This document shows positions 33,924 to 43,159 of a DNA stretch of 52,502 bases, piece by piece (within the stretch, counting starts at the first letter, position 1; every line of letters starts with the position of its first letter). The notes under the pieces were generated by a model that was not told where the DNA came from, did not search any database, and worked only from the letters and a program-made list of their open reading frames with translations. Source of the stretch: an uncultured Prevotellaceae bacterium (GTDB lineage Bacteria; Bacteroidota; Bacteroidia; Bacteroidales; Bacteroidaceae); assembly GCA_946402905.1 (NCBI GenBank), contig CAMIYC010000023.1:1-52502 (forward strand), read 5' to 3'. The position numbers and the translations under genes are program-made.

Positions 33924-35294
33924 ATTATTTGCATCCTGTGCTTTTGTTGTTTTTTTGTTGTTTCTCCGTCTGTTTTTTCTTTTTTTTGCCGTTGTAGCAT
34001 TTTCGTTTTCAGCTTTGACGGTCTTTTTTTCTTCTGCCGTCTTTTTCTTTCCCCTGCCGTCATGGTGGCGTGCGGTTTTCCCCCTTCCGTTTCCGCGTCC
34101 TCTTCCACGTCCTCTTCCTCTTCCTTTGGGAGAGTCCATGGGTTTGTATTCGGGTCCTTCCCCGACGTTTTCAGGCAGAGGTATTTTCTCTACGGGGTAT
34201 CCGAGGAAGTCCTCGATGCGCATGAAGTCGGCGATTTCCCTTCCTCTGACCAGTGTGATGGCCTTTCCGTCTCGCTGCGCCCTTGCCGTGCGTCCGATGC
34301 GGTGTACGTAGTCTTCTGAGTCGTGTGGCACGTCGAAGTTGATGACGGTGGCGATGTCGTCGATGTCGATACCCCTGGCTACGATGTCAGTGGCCACGAG
34401 CACGTCTACCTGTCCGCTTTTGAATTTGTACATCATCTCGTCTCTCTGGCTCTGGTCGAGGTCGGAGTGCATCTCTCCGCAGTTGATTTTCATGTGCAGG
34501 AGCGCTTTGTTGATGTCCTTGACCTTGAGTTTTGAGCATGCGAAGATGATGACTCTCTTGAGTTCTCCCGCCTTGAAGAGATGTCGTATGATGCCCAGTT
34601 TCTGGTTTTCGTGGCAGACGTATGCCTGCTGCATGATATTGTCTGCCGGTCTGCTCACGGCGAGTTTCACCTCGACGGGATTTTTGAGCAGCGTCTTTGC
34701 GAGTTGCTCGATTTTTGCGGGCATCGTGGCAGAGAACATGATGGTCTGGCAGCTGTCGGGCAGGTAGCTTGCGATTTTGAGTATGTCGTCGCTGAATCCC
34801 ATGTCGAGCATTCTGTCGGCCTCGTCGAGCACGAAGAATGAAACCTTGCTGAGGTCGGCATGTCCCATCGTGATGTGGCTGATGAGCCTGCCGGGCGTGG
34901 CGATGACCACGTTGGCCCCGAGCTGCAGCCCTTTTGTCTCCTGTTCGTATCTCCCTCCGTCGTTGCCTCCATACACAGCCACGCTGCTGATGCCATTGAG
35001 GTAGTATCCGAATCCCTCCATGGCCTGGTCGATCTGCTGTGCGAGTTCGCGTGTGGGGCTCATGATGACGCAGTTGACGTCTTCTTCGGGATAATATCCG
35101 TCGTCGATGAGGCTGAGGATTGGCAGCAGGTATGCGGCTGTTTTTCCAGTACCTGTCTGTGCGACTCCGATGATGTCTCTGCCGTCGAGGATCTCAGGTA
35201 TGCACTGTTCTTGTATTGGCGTGCACGTCTCGAATCGCATGTCGTCGAGTGCGTCGAGGATATTGTCGTTAAGGTTTAGTTCTTCGAATCTCAT
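33912..35294 (-). CDS. DEAD-box RNA helicase (RhlE-like)
   Basis: 460 residues. All helicase motifs are present: Q-motif region FETCTPIQEQCIPEIL, AQTGTGKTAAY, PTRELAQQ, TPGRLI, VLDEADRML, SATMP, ARGIDIDD, HRIGRTARA. A long C-terminal tail (about 370-460) has a GRGRGRGRGRG block and alternating Lys/Arg/Asn, giving nonspecific RNA binding. It unwinds RNA in ribosome assembly or mRNA decay. The last gene of the five-gene run; 9 nt after lptG. Confidence 0.95.
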   Translation of the reverse strand: MRFEELNLNDNILDALDDMRFETCTPIQEQCIPEILDGRDIIGVAQTGTGKTAAYLLPILSLIDDGYYPEEDVNCVIMSPTRELAQQIDQAMEGFGYYLNGISSVAVYGGNDGGRYEQETKGLQLGANVVIATPGRLISHITMGHADLSKVSFFVLDEADRMLDMGFSDDILKIASYLPDSCQTIMFSATMPAKIEQLAKTLLKNPVEVKLAVSRPADNIMQQAYVCHENQKLGIIRHLFKAGELKRVIIFACSKLKVKDINKALLHMKINCGEMHSDLDQSQRDEMMYKFKSGQVDVLVATDIVARGIDIDDIATVINFDVPHDSEDYVHRIGRTARAQRDGKAITLVRGREIADFMRIEDFLGYPVEKIPLPENVGEGPEYKPMDSPKGRGRGRGRGRGNGRGKTARHHDGRGKKKTAEEKKTVKAENENATTAKKRKNRRRNNKKTTKAQDANNNGA

Positions 35295-35303
35295 TTTTTA
35301 TTA

Positions 35304-36524
35304 TTAATTAGGTGCCTGGCGATAGCAGAAGTAAGCTACGAAGGCGAAGATGATGTTGGGCATCCATGATGCGAGCATAGGTGGAAATCCTGCCTGTATG
35401 GCAAAGGTAGAGGAGACAGTCTGGAGCATGATGTATGTGAAGCTCAGCGTGAGTCCGATGCCGAGATACATTCCCATGCCTCCTTTTCGTTTGCGTGAGG
35501 AGAGGGATGCTCCGATGATGGTGAGTATGAACGATGCGAACGAGGTGGCTATGCGTTTGTGATACTCCACTTCATATTGCACGACGTTGCCCGACCCTCT
35601 TGCCTGCTGCTTGTAGATATACTCGCGCAGTTGCGGGCTGGTGAAAGTCTCTTGCTGTCCTTTAGAGTAGACCAGGTCGGTAGGTTCCATCATGATGAGC
35701 GTGTCTTTGGTCATGCCCTGTGTGATGGTCTCCTTGAGTCCGTGCAGCTCCCTCACTTTCCAGTTGATGACTTTCCAGTGGAACTTGCTGTCGGAGATGG
35801 TGTCGTATCTGATCTCAGTGGCAGTCATGTGGCTTACGAGTTTCTTGTTCTCAAACTTGTCGAGACAGAATCCGTATCCGCATTTTCGGCGGTTGTCGTA
35901 GTGCTGTATGTATGCGATGACACCCTGGTCTACCTGTAGCTGTACGTTTTCAGCCGAAGTGTTTTTTCGCTTGTTTTTATATAAAGTCTCGAAATTCTGC
36001 CTGATGACGGTGCCGTGAGGTATGACGTAGGCCCCGAGATAGTAGGTGACGAGAGAGATGAGCACGCATGAGATCATATAGGGCCTGAGCAGTCGTTTGA
36101 AAGACAATCCGGATGCGAGCATGGCTATGATCTCGGAGTTTCCGGCCAGTTTGGACGTGAAGAAGATGACAGCGATGAATACGAACAGCGGGCTGAAGAG
36201 GTTGGCGAAATAGGGCACGAAGTTGGCGTAATAGTCGAAGACGATGGCCTTGAGCGGGGCGTTGTATTGTGAGAATTTTGCCAGGTTCTCATTGATGTCG
36301 AAAACGATGGATATGGATATGATGAGAATGATGGCATAGATATATGTGCCGATGAATTTTCTCATGATATACCAGTCGATCCTCTTCATAAATCTCTTTG
36401 GGCTGAGCCATGCGAGGTGTGCGGCGAGCCATTTCATCCCATGGGCGGTCTTGCCGAGCAAAGCGCGCGCTTTCCTCAGAGCCTTCAGCCAGGGCCGGTA
36501 TTTTTTGATGGTGTGGTACCGCAT
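35304..36524 (-). CDS. LptF/LptG-type lipopolysaccharide export permease
   Basis: 406 residues. YjgP/YjgQ family: WYIMRKFIGTYIYAIILIISIS as first helix, then two more, a periplasmic beta-jellyroll domain (about 180-300; FHWKVINWKVRELHG, TDLVYSKGQQETFTSPQL) and three C-terminal helices. It moves LPS from the inner membrane with LptB. The basic N-terminal extension of about 45 residues before MKRIDWYIM is longer than usual, so initiation at an internal ATG near 36386 is possible. 7 nt after tgt. Confidence 0.88.
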   Translation of the reverse strand: MRYHTIKKYRPWLKALRKARALLGKTAHGMKWLAAHLAWLSPKRFMKRIDWYIMRKFIGTYIYAIILIISISIVFDINENLAKFSQYNAPLKAIVFDYYANFVPYFANLFSPLFVFIAVIFFTSKLAGNSEIIAMLASGLSFKRLLRPYMISCVLISLVTYYLGAYVIPHGTVIRQNFETLYKNKRKNTSAENVQLQVDQGVIAYIQHYDNRRKCGYGFCLDKFENKKLVSHMTATEIRYDTISDSKFHWKVINWKVRELHGLKETITQGMTKDTLIMMEPTDLVYSKGQQETFTSPQLREYIYKQQARGSGNVVQYEVEYHKRIATSFASFILTIIGASLSSRKRKGGMGMYLGIGLTLSFTYIMLQTVSSTFAIQAGFPPMLASWMPNIIFAFVAYFCYRQAPN

Positions 36525-36531
36525 TTCTATG

Positions 36532-37659
36532 TCAGAGTCTTTGTCCCAGTTGGTTGATGATACTTGATTTCCACGCCATGAAATCGCCTTTGACGATGTG
36601 CTGTCGTGCGTCGCCCACCAGCCTGAGGTAGAAAGCCAGGTTGTGTATGCTTGCTATTTGCATGGCGAGCAGTTCCTTGGCTTTGAAGAGGTGGTGCAGG
36701 TAGGCTTTGGTGTGTATCCTGTCGACGTGGCATCCCTCAGGGTCGATGGGAGAGAAGTCGTCCTCCCATTTTTTGTTGCGCATGTTGATGGTGCCCTCGT
36801 AGGTGAAGAGGAGTGCGTTGCGCCCGTTGCGGGTGGGCATCACGCAGTCGAACATGTCCACTCCGCGCTCGATGGCCTCGAGTATGTTTTGCGGTGTGCC
36901 CACGCCCATGAGATATCGTGGGCGGTCTTTTGGCAGGATGCCGTTGACCACTTCGATCATCTCATACATCACTTCGGTGGGTTCGCCAACGGCCAGTCCG
37001 CCGATGGCGTTGCCCTCAGCCCCCTTGTCTGCCACATGTTTCGCGGCCTCTTGTCTGAGGTCTTTGTAGGTGCATCCCTGTACGATAGGGAAGAGCGTCT
37101 GCTCATATCCGTAGAGCGGCTCCGTGTCGTGGAATCTCTTGATACATCTGTCGAGCCATCTTTGTGTGAGGGCGAGGCTTTTCTTGGCGTATTGGTAGTC
37201 GCTTTGTCCGGGCGGACACTCGTCGAGTGCCATCATGATGTCGGCCCCGATGACACGCTGTGTGTCGATCACGTTTTCCGGCGTGAAGATATGCTTGGAG
37301 CCGTCGATATGCGATCTGAACTCGCATCCCTCCTCGCGCAGTTTCCTGATGCCAGTGAGTGAGAACACCTGAAATCCCCCCGAGTCGGTGAGGATGGGTC
37401 TCTGCCAGGTGTTGAACTGGTGCAGTCCTCCAGCAGCCCTGAGGATGTCGAGTCCCGGCCTCAGGTAGAGATGGTAGGTGTTGCCCAGTATGATCTGTGC
37501 GTGCACCTGCTCTTCCAGTTCGCTGAAGTGCACCCCCTTCACGCTGCCGCATGTGCCCACGGGCATGAAGATGGGAGTCTGTATCCGTCCGTGGGCGGTG
37601 GTGATCTCGCCGGCCCTGGCGTCGCTGTAGGGGTCAGTGTGCTGTAGCTGGAAGGTCAT
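36532..37659 (-). CDS. tgt: tRNA-guanine(34) transglycosylase
   Basis: 375 residues. Exchanges G34 for preQ1 in GUN-anticodon tRNAs. Catalytic Asp in ILTDSGGFQVFSL, GGLAVGEP substrate loop, and the nucleophile Asp in MFDCVMPTRNGRNA are present. The usual C-terminal zinc cluster CxCxxC is not: aligned on AYLHHL, the three Cys positions read Glu, Cys, Asp (in EGCHVDRIHTK, about residue 310), while the distal His (SIHNLAFYL) remains. It overlaps the lon 3' end by 26 nt. Confidence 0.95.
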   Translation of the reverse strand: MTFQLQHTDPYSDARAGEITTAHGRIQTPIFMPVGTCGSVKGVHFSELEEQVHAQIILGNTYHLYLRPGLDILRAAGGLHQFNTWQRPILTDSGGFQVFSLTGIRKLREEGCEFRSHIDGSKHIFTPENVIDTQRVIGADIMMALDECPPGQSDYQYAKKSLALTQRWLDRCIKRFHDTEPLYGYEQTLFPIVQGCTYKDLRQEAAKHVADKGAEGNAIGGLAVGEPTEVMYEMIEVVNGILPKDRPRYLMGVGTPQNILEAIERGVDMFDCVMPTRNGRNALLFTYEGTINMRNKKWEDDFSPIDPEGCHVDRIHTKAYLHHLFKAKELLAMQIASIHNLAFYLRLVGDARQHIVKGDFMAWKSSIINQLGQRL

Positions 37660-40111
37660 GGTCTTCTGGGTCGATTTTTAGTTCTATGGGGTTATTCACC
37701 ACCTCGTCGGTGAGGGCGAACTTCCACACGTCCTGTACGTTTTCGACATAGTGGAATTCCACGCCTTTGAGGTAGATGGGCGGTATCTCGTCGATGTCTT
37801 TCTTGTTGTCCTTGCACATGACGATGTCAGTGATGCCAGCCCTCTTGGCTGCGAGTATTTTCTCTTTGATGCCTCCCACCGGCAGCACCTTTCCCCTGAG
37901 CGTGATTTCTCCTGTCATGGCGGTGTTTCTTCTCACCTTACGCTGTGTGAGGGCCGATGCGATGGATGTAGCGATGGTGATGCCTGCCGAGGGTCCGTCT
38001 TTTGGCGTTGCTCCCTCCGGCACGTGTATATGTATGTTCCACTGGTCGAAGATGCGGTAGTCTACACCGAGCAGGTCGATGTGAGCCTTGACATATTCGA
38101 GTGCGATGACCGCCGACTCCTTCATCACGTCGCCGAGATTGCCGGTGAGTGTGAGTTTCGATCCCTTTCCCTTGCTGAGCGAAGTCTCGATGAATAGGAT
38201 TTCTCCTCCGACACTGGTCCATGCCAGTCCTGTCACCACCCCGGCGTAGTCATTGCCTTGGTAGATGTCGCGGTAGTAGGGTGGCTTGCCGAGCAGTTCC
38301 TGCAGTTTGTCGGGTGTGATTTTGAAATAGGGCAGTTCGCCGTCCCTTGCTTTGATGAAAGCCAGTTTTCGGAAGGCCTTGTTGATTTCCTTTTCCAGTT
38401 GTCTGACCCCGCTCTCCCTGGTATATTGCTCAATGATACGCTCTATGGCCTGCTTGTTGAAAGCCGGTTTTTCGTCGAGGGTGTTGATTCCGGTGTTGAT
38501 CATCTCCCTGGGGACGAGATGCCTCTTTGCAATCTCTATTTTCTCCTCAGTGATATATCCGCTCACCTCGATGATCTCCATGCGGTCGAGTAGGGGTCTT
38601 GGTATGGTGTTGAGGTCGTTGGCGGTGGCGATGAAGAGCACCTTTGACAAGTCGTAGTCGACATCGAGGTAATTGTCGTGGAATGCGTTGTTTTGTTCCG
38701 GGTCGAGCACTTCGAGCAGTGCCGAAGCCGGGTCGCCGTTGATGGTGTGCTGTGTCACCTTGTCGATCTCGTCGAGTATGAAGACGGGGTTTGACGACCC
38801 TGCTTTCTGTATGCTCTTGATGATGCGTCCGGGCATGGCCCCGACGTATGTGCGCCGGTGTCCTCTTATCTCCGACTCGTCGTGCAGTCCTCCGAGTGAG
38901 ATTCTCACGTATTTCCGTTTCATGGCCGATGCGATGCTCTTTCCGAGGCTGGTTTTTCCCACTCCCGGTGGTCCGTAGAGGCAAATGATGGGCGACTTGA
39001 GGTCGCCTCTGAGTGAGAGTACGGCGATATATTCGAGTATACGCTCCTTTACTTTCTCCATGCCGTAGTGGTCGTGGTTGAGTATGCGCTCAGCCCTTTT
39101 GAGATTGAGGTCGTCGGTGGTGTATTCCCCCCATGGCAGGTTGACCATGGTCTGTAGATAATTGATCTGTATGCTGTAGTCGGGGCTTTGCGGGTTGAGC
39201 ATGTCGAGCTTGTCCATCTCCTTGTAGAAGATTTTCTTCACGTCTTCCGACCATTTCTTATTCTCTGCCTGTTCGATGAGGTCGAGTCTTTCCGGCGAGC
39301 CTTCTCCGTTGCCGAGTTCTTCTTTGATGTTTTTGATCTGCTGCTGCAGGAAGTACTCACGCTGCTGTTCGTCGATGTCCTCTCGGGTCTTGGTGCGGAT
39401 GTTTTGCTTGAGCTCCACGAGCTGCATCTCCTTGTGCAGCACTTTGAGCAGTTCGAATACCCTCTCCTTGACCGAGTTGCATCTCAGGAGCTGCATCTTG
39501 TCGCTGATGCTGAAAGGCATGTTTGACGCGATGAAGTTGACGGTGATGATATTGTTGGAGATATTTGAGAGTGCGAACTGCGACTCGTCGGGTATATCTT
39601 CGTTTTTCTTGATAAACTCGATGGAGCGTGCCCTGAGGTCGTCGATGGCGGTGTTGAACTCCTTGTCCTTTGCAGACGGGAGTGCCTCGTTGACGGAGAC
39701 CGTCTCTCCCATGAGGTATGGCCTGCCCTTTGTGATGCTTTTGAGTTCGCATTTGCCCAGTGCCTGCACGATGGCGGTGAGGTTGTTGCCGGCTCCCGGC
39801 ATTTCCAGCACCCTGATGATCCTGGCATAGACGCCATACTCATACAGGTCTTCGGCTGACGGCTTTTCCACGTTGGGGTCTTTCTGGCAGAACACTCCGA
39901 TGATGGAATCCGGGTTGTCGCCGTATTTCTTGACCAGGTTGATGCTGAGCTGCCTGCCTACGAGTATGGGTGATATGACCCCAGGAAACATGACCATGTT
40001 TCGAGTGGGCAGTATGGGTATGCTCCCGCTGACAGCAGTGCTGAAAAGGTTTTTGATGTCGCCTTCGTAGTCGGCGATCATCTGGAATCCGTTATTATGA
40101 TTTTTCTCCAT
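37634..40111 (-). CDS. lon: ATP-dependent protease La (LonA)
   Basis: 825 residues. N-terminal substrate-binding LON domain (about 30-240), coiled-coil linker, AAA+ module with [13 protein letters not shown] and [11 protein letters not shown], and C-terminal Ser-Lys protease domain with the catalytic Ser in [10 protein letters not shown] and Lys in [15 protein letters not shown]. Degrades damaged and regulatory proteins in the cytosol. It follows the DUF362 gene by 32 nt and no separate promoter is visible. Confidence 0.98.
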   Translation of the reverse strand: MEKNHNNGFQMIADYEGDIKNLFSTAVSGSIPILPTRNMVMFPGVISPILVGRQLSINLVKKYGDNPDSIIGVFCQKDPNVEKPSAEDLYEYGVYARIIRVLEMPGAGNNLTAIVQALGKCELKSITKGRPYLMGETVSVNEALPSAKDKEFNTAIDDLRARSIEFIKKNEDIPDESQFALSNISNNIITVNFIASNMPFSISDKMQLLRCNSVKERVFELLKVLHKEMQLVELKQNIRTKTREDIDEQQREYFLQQQIKNIKEELGNGEGSPERLDLIEQAENKKWSEDVKKIFYKEMDKLDMLNPQSPDYSIQINYLQTMVNLPWGEYTTDDLNLKRAERILNHDHYGMEKVKERILEYIAVLSLRGDLKSPIICLYGPPGVGKTSLGKSIASAMKRKYVRISLGGLHDESEIRGHRRTYVGAMPGRIIKSIQKAGSSNPVFILDEIDKVTQHTINGDPASALLEVLDPEQNNAFHDNYLDVDYDLSKVLFIATANDLNTIPRPLLDRMEIIEVSGYITEEKIEIAKRHLVPREMINTGINTLDEKPAFNKQAIERIIEQYTRESGVRQLEKEINKAFRKLAFIKARDGELPYFKITPDKLQELLGKPPYYRDIYQGNDYAGVVTGLAWTSVGGEILFIETSLSKGKGSKLTLTGNLGDVMKESAVIALEYVKAHIDLLGVDYRIFDQWNIHIHVPEGATPKDGPSAGITIATSIASALTQRKVRRNTAMTGEITLRGKVLPVGGIKEKILAAKRAGITDIVMCKDNKKDIDEIPPIYLKGVEFHYVENVQDVWKFALTDEVVNNPIELKIDPEDHDLPATAH

Positions 40112-40143
40112 GTCTTGTGTCGTTCGTTTCAGGTTTTGTCTTT

Positions 40144-41103
40144 TTATTGGTCGATGTCGACGAGGATGTATTGTTTCGATCCCAGTCCGATTTTTTCGGC
40201 ATATTCTGTGATATATGTGCCGTGCTGCCTGTTGATGCGTGCGATGAGCGGTTTGTTGTCATCGCCCGGTTTGCCTTCGTAATTGAACACCTTGTCGAGG
40301 CAGGCCTGGTCTACAGCCACGGGGTCCAGTGATGCCATGATGCCCATGTCTTTGAGTTCGGGTTTGGCCGGGTGACCGTCGCAGTCGCAGTCGACCGACA
40401 TGTTGTTCATCACGTTGATGTAGATGACGTTTCCGTCGAAATAGTTGTGCACGGCCTGTGCTGCGGCAGCCATTGACTCAAGGAAGAGGTCTTGCGTAGG
40501 TCCTGCCGCGATATAATCTGGTGTCCAAGTTTTCTGTGCGTCTGTCGTCTTTCCTGCTGAGTGGATATAAGCCTTTCCGGCAGTAGAAGCCACACCGATG
40601 GATGCGTTTTTGAGCACACCTCCGAATCCTCCCATGGCATGTCCTTTGAAGTGTGCGAGGTTGATCATGAAGTCGTAGTTGGGCAGATGCTCACCCACGA
40701 TGTCGTATTTCAGGTGCTTTCTGTCTTTGACAGGTATGCGTATCTCTCCGAACTCATCCATCAGGTCGACGGCGAAGATGGAGTCGAATCCATGTTCATG
40801 TATGGTCTCCCAGTGCTTGCGCGGATCCTGTCTCGTGCCTCCGTAAGCGGTGCAGCACTCCACGATGGTGCCGTCCACCTTCTCGACGAGGTCGCGTATG
40901 AGTGTGGGCTTGAGATAGTGTGTGTTTCCTCCTTCTCCGGTCGATATTTTGACGGCCACCCGTCCTTTCGCCTCGACTCCGAGGGCCTGGTAGATTTTCA
41001 CTAATGACTGTGGTGTGATTTCTTTGGTGAAATATACTTTTGACTGCGCGAAAGCACCAGCTACGAATAAAGCTAATACCAATAAAGCGGTTGTTCTTTT
41101 CAT
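40144..41103 (-). CDS. Exported DUF362 protein
   Basis: 319 residues from ATG 41103; a start at 41199 would precede the signal peptide (KRTTALLVLALFVAGAFAQ) and lie on the promoter, so it is rejected. DUF362 signatures: VAVKISTGEGGNTHYLKPTL, VECCTAYGGTR, NLAHFKGHAMGGFGGVLKN, DPVAVDQACLDKVF. The ferredoxin-like cysteine clusters of many DUF362 proteins are absent; only scattered Cys (DCDCDG) remain. Periplasmic; function unknown. It heads the lon-tgt-lptG-rhlE run. Confidence 0.85.
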   Translation of the reverse strand: MKRTTALLVLALFVAGAFAQSKVYFTKEITPQSLVKIYQALGVEAKGRVAVKISTGEGGNTHYLKPTLIRDLVEKVDGTIVECCTAYGGTRQDPRKHWETIHEHGFDSIFAVDLMDEFGEIRIPVKDRKHLKYDIVGEHLPNYDFMINLAHFKGHAMGGFGGVLKNASIGVASTAGKAYIHSAGKTTDAQKTWTPDYIAAGPTQDLFLESMAAAAQAVHNYFDGNVIYINVMNNMSVDCDCDGHPAKPELKDMGIMASLDPVAVDQACLDKVFNYEGKPGDDNKPLIARINRQHGTYITEYAEKIGLGSKQYILVDIDQ

Positions 41104-41165
41104 TTTTCCTGACAGTTTTGTTATTTTTATGTTGTCTTTTTGTCTTTTGTTTCTTTTCCAGTCTG

Positions 41166-41214
41166 CAAAATTACAAAAAAAATCTGTTTTTGCCCTCAAA
41201 TTTCACTACCTTTG
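41166..41214. promoter_or_regulatory. Divergent promoter pair
   Basis: Minus-strand TAATTTTG (41173-41166) serves the DUF362 operon. Plus-strand TACCTTTG (41207-41214) ends 5 nt before the ATG at 41220, implying a leaderless methyltransferase mRNA. Confidence 0.6.
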
Positions 41215-41219
41215 CAACC

Positions 41220-41927
41220 ATGCCGAACACTTTTTTCAGATTCAGGAGGTTTGTGGTCTTTCAGGACCGTTGTGCGATGAAGGTGGGCACAGATGGTGTG
41301 CTGCTTGGAGCGTGGGCTGCAGGTGGTAGGAAAATATTGGACATCGGAGCCGGAACGGGCCTGCTCAGCCTGATGATGGCCCAGCGTTTTACCGGTGCTC
41401 ATATCGATGCGGTCGAGATAGACGGAGAGTCGTGCTTGCAGGCCCGTGAGAATGTGGAGCGTTCGCCCTTCAGCGATGCCATCAGTGTGCATCACGCATC
41501 AATACAGGAATATGCCGCCATGTATCAAGGCGAGTGTTATGACGCGATAGTGAGCAATCCTCCCTATTTTGAGAATGCGCTGAAAAATCCTGACATACAA
41601 CGTCAGGTGGCCCGCCATTCTGATGCCTTGCCCTTTGCCGATTTGTTTAGGGCGGTGTCTCGTCTGTTGTCTGCCGACGGTGTGTTCTCTGCCATTATTC
41701 CAGTGGAGAGCAAGGGCCGGCTGGACGAGGAGGCAAGCATGAGCGGTCTGTTTGCAGTCAGCGAGACGGGTGTGAAGACGACCCCCCGCAAGGCTCCGCG
41801 TCGCTATCTGGTGTCATACGCGCGTCGTCCTGCCGCGGTATTTCAAAAAGAAGAAGTCGTGCTGGAAATATCTCCCGGTGTCCGCTCGGAGTGGTATGCG
41901 CGTCTGACGGCTGATTTTTATCTGTAG
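41220..41927 (+). CDS. tRNA1(Val) adenine-37 N6-methyltransferase-like
   Basis: 235 residues from ATG 41220; longer upstream readings run through the promoter and are rejected. TrmN6/YfiC-type: MKVGTDGVLLGAWAA, SAM motif I DIGAGTGLLSLMMAQR, AVEIDGESCLQARENV, and the N6-adenine motif IVSNPPYF. Methylates A37 of tRNA(Val) in the E. coli homologue. Monocistronic; 3' end 30 nt from the convergent lipid-kinase gene. Confidence 0.9.
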   Translation: MPNTFFRFRRFVVFQDRCAMKVGTDGVLLGAWAAGGRKILDIGAGTGLLSLMMAQRFTGAHIDAVEIDGESCLQARENVERSPFSDAISVHHASIQEYAAMYQGECYDAIVSNPPYFENALKNPDIQRQVARHSDALPFADLFRAVSRLLSADGVFSAIIPVESKGRLDEEASMSGLFAVSETGVKTTPRKAPRRYLVSYARRPAAVFQKEEVVLEISPGVRSEWYARLTADFYL

Positions 41928-41957
41928 GCGTGCCGGAAGTCAGTTTGGGACAGGCAT

Positions 41958-42977
41958 TTACCTTGTGAGTTTTCTCCAGAGTCTTTTGTTCATGGCGATG
42001 ATGTTGCGTCCCTGATGGGTCATGCTGCTTCTCATGTCGCTGATGTCGTTGAAAAGGTTGCACATGGCGTTTTGCATCATGTTGGGCTCAATCTGATTTT
42101 CGGTCTCGCTGTTGCATACCATCTTGATGCCTTTCTCCACGACCGACACCTCTATTTCCGTGCCCATCATCATCGGGTCGCCGTCGAAGTGTACCGGGCC
42201 TGGCGCTTTGCGTCTGATCACGGCCTTTTTTGCCTTGAAAGTCTTCACCTTGCTGCTTTTGTCGAGCGTCTTGTTCAGCAGGTCGAAGCTCACCTGTGGG
42301 GCGTCGAAGATATCGAAAGGCTCCATGACGATGATGTCGAGCAGTCCGTCGCTCATGGAAGCCTGGGGCGCGATGTATGCGTTGTTGCCATACTGTGACG
42401 CATTGGCACACGACACCAGGTAGGCCGAGTAGTGATACCTGCCGCTCTCGTCTTCTATGGTGTAGGTCTCCGGTTTGTAGCGCAGTCCCTCGATGAGCAC
42501 ATTCTCTATGTATTTCATGGGTCCTCTCTTGTTGCCCTCGGCGAATTTCTGGCTGATGAAGGCGTCGAATCCCATGCCGCATGTGCAGAAAAAGGGGTGT
42601 CCGTTGATTGTGCAGTAGTCGAGGTCCTTGATGATGGTCTTATTGAGTATCTCGATCGACTTCCTGATGTTGACCGGTATGCCCAGGTGTCGTGCCAGTC
42701 CGTTGCCCGACCCGCATGGCATGATGGCCATAGCCGTGTCGGAATGAATCAGGGCCTGTCCCACCTCGTTGATGGTGCCGTCGCCTCCTACAGCCACGAC
42801 GACGTCGTATCCTTGATCGCGTGCTTGTGCGGCAAGTGTGGTGGCGTGTCCAGCCCTCTCGGTATACATTATATTATATTCCCATTTGTCCTGGTCGATA
42901 TACTGGCTGATGAGCCTGGGTATACCCGATTTCTTGACCGACCCCGAGATGGGATTCATAATGAAGGCGACTTTCAT
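41958..42977 (-). CDS. DAGK/sphingosine-kinase-family lipid kinase
   Basis: 339 residues from ATG 42977 (an in-frame TTG lies at 42992). DAGK_cat N-terminal domain: MNPISGSVKKSGIPRL, AVGGDGTINEVGQAL, MPCGSGNGLARHLGIP; C-terminal beta-sandwich with KAKKAVIRRKAPGPVHFDGD. It phosphorylates a lipid hydroxyl with ATP at the membrane. Divergent from the serine palmitoyltransferase gene, with 182 nt between the starts, which makes a sphingoid substrate worth considering. A minus-strand TAATTTTG lies at 43011-43004. Confidence 0.88.
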   Translation of the reverse strand: MKVAFIMNPISGSVKKSGIPRLISQYIDQDKWEYNIMYTERAGHATTLAAQARDQGYDVVVAVGGDGTINEVGQALIHSDTAMAIMPCGSGNGLARHLGIPVNIRKSIEILNKTIIKDLDYCTINGHPFFCTCGMGFDAFISQKFAEGNKRGPMKYIENVLIEGLRYKPETYTIEDESGRYHYSAYLVSCANASQYGNNAYIAPQASMSDGLLDIIVMEPFDIFDAPQVSFDLLNKTLDKSSKVKTFKAKKAVIRRKAPGPVHFDGDPMMMGTEIEVSVVEKGIKMVCNSETENQIEPNMMQNAMCNLFNDISDMRSSMTHQGRNIIAMNKRLWRKLTR

Positions 42978-43106
42978 ATTAATAATGTTCAATCAATGAG
43001 ATGCAAAATTAATAATAAATGATGATTTTTTGTATGAAAATCTACTTTTTTTTACTTTATTCGTATTTTCTAATCAAAAAAGGGGGTGTCATTTGTCTTT
43101 TTTTTG

Positions 43107-43114
43107 TATCTTTG
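43107..43114 (+). promoter_or_regulatory. -7 promoter box for serine palmitoyltransferase
   Basis: TATCTTTG, 45 nt before the ATG at 43160. Confidence 0.55.
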
Positions 43115-43159
43115 CAGCCTAATTAAAAATTTGCAACCAATATTACCTTTTTTTGAGTA

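Noticed and set aside
40112..40143. Separate lon promoter
   Set aside because: No TAnnTTTG box is visible in the 32-nt gap; read-through from the DUF362 gene is simpler.
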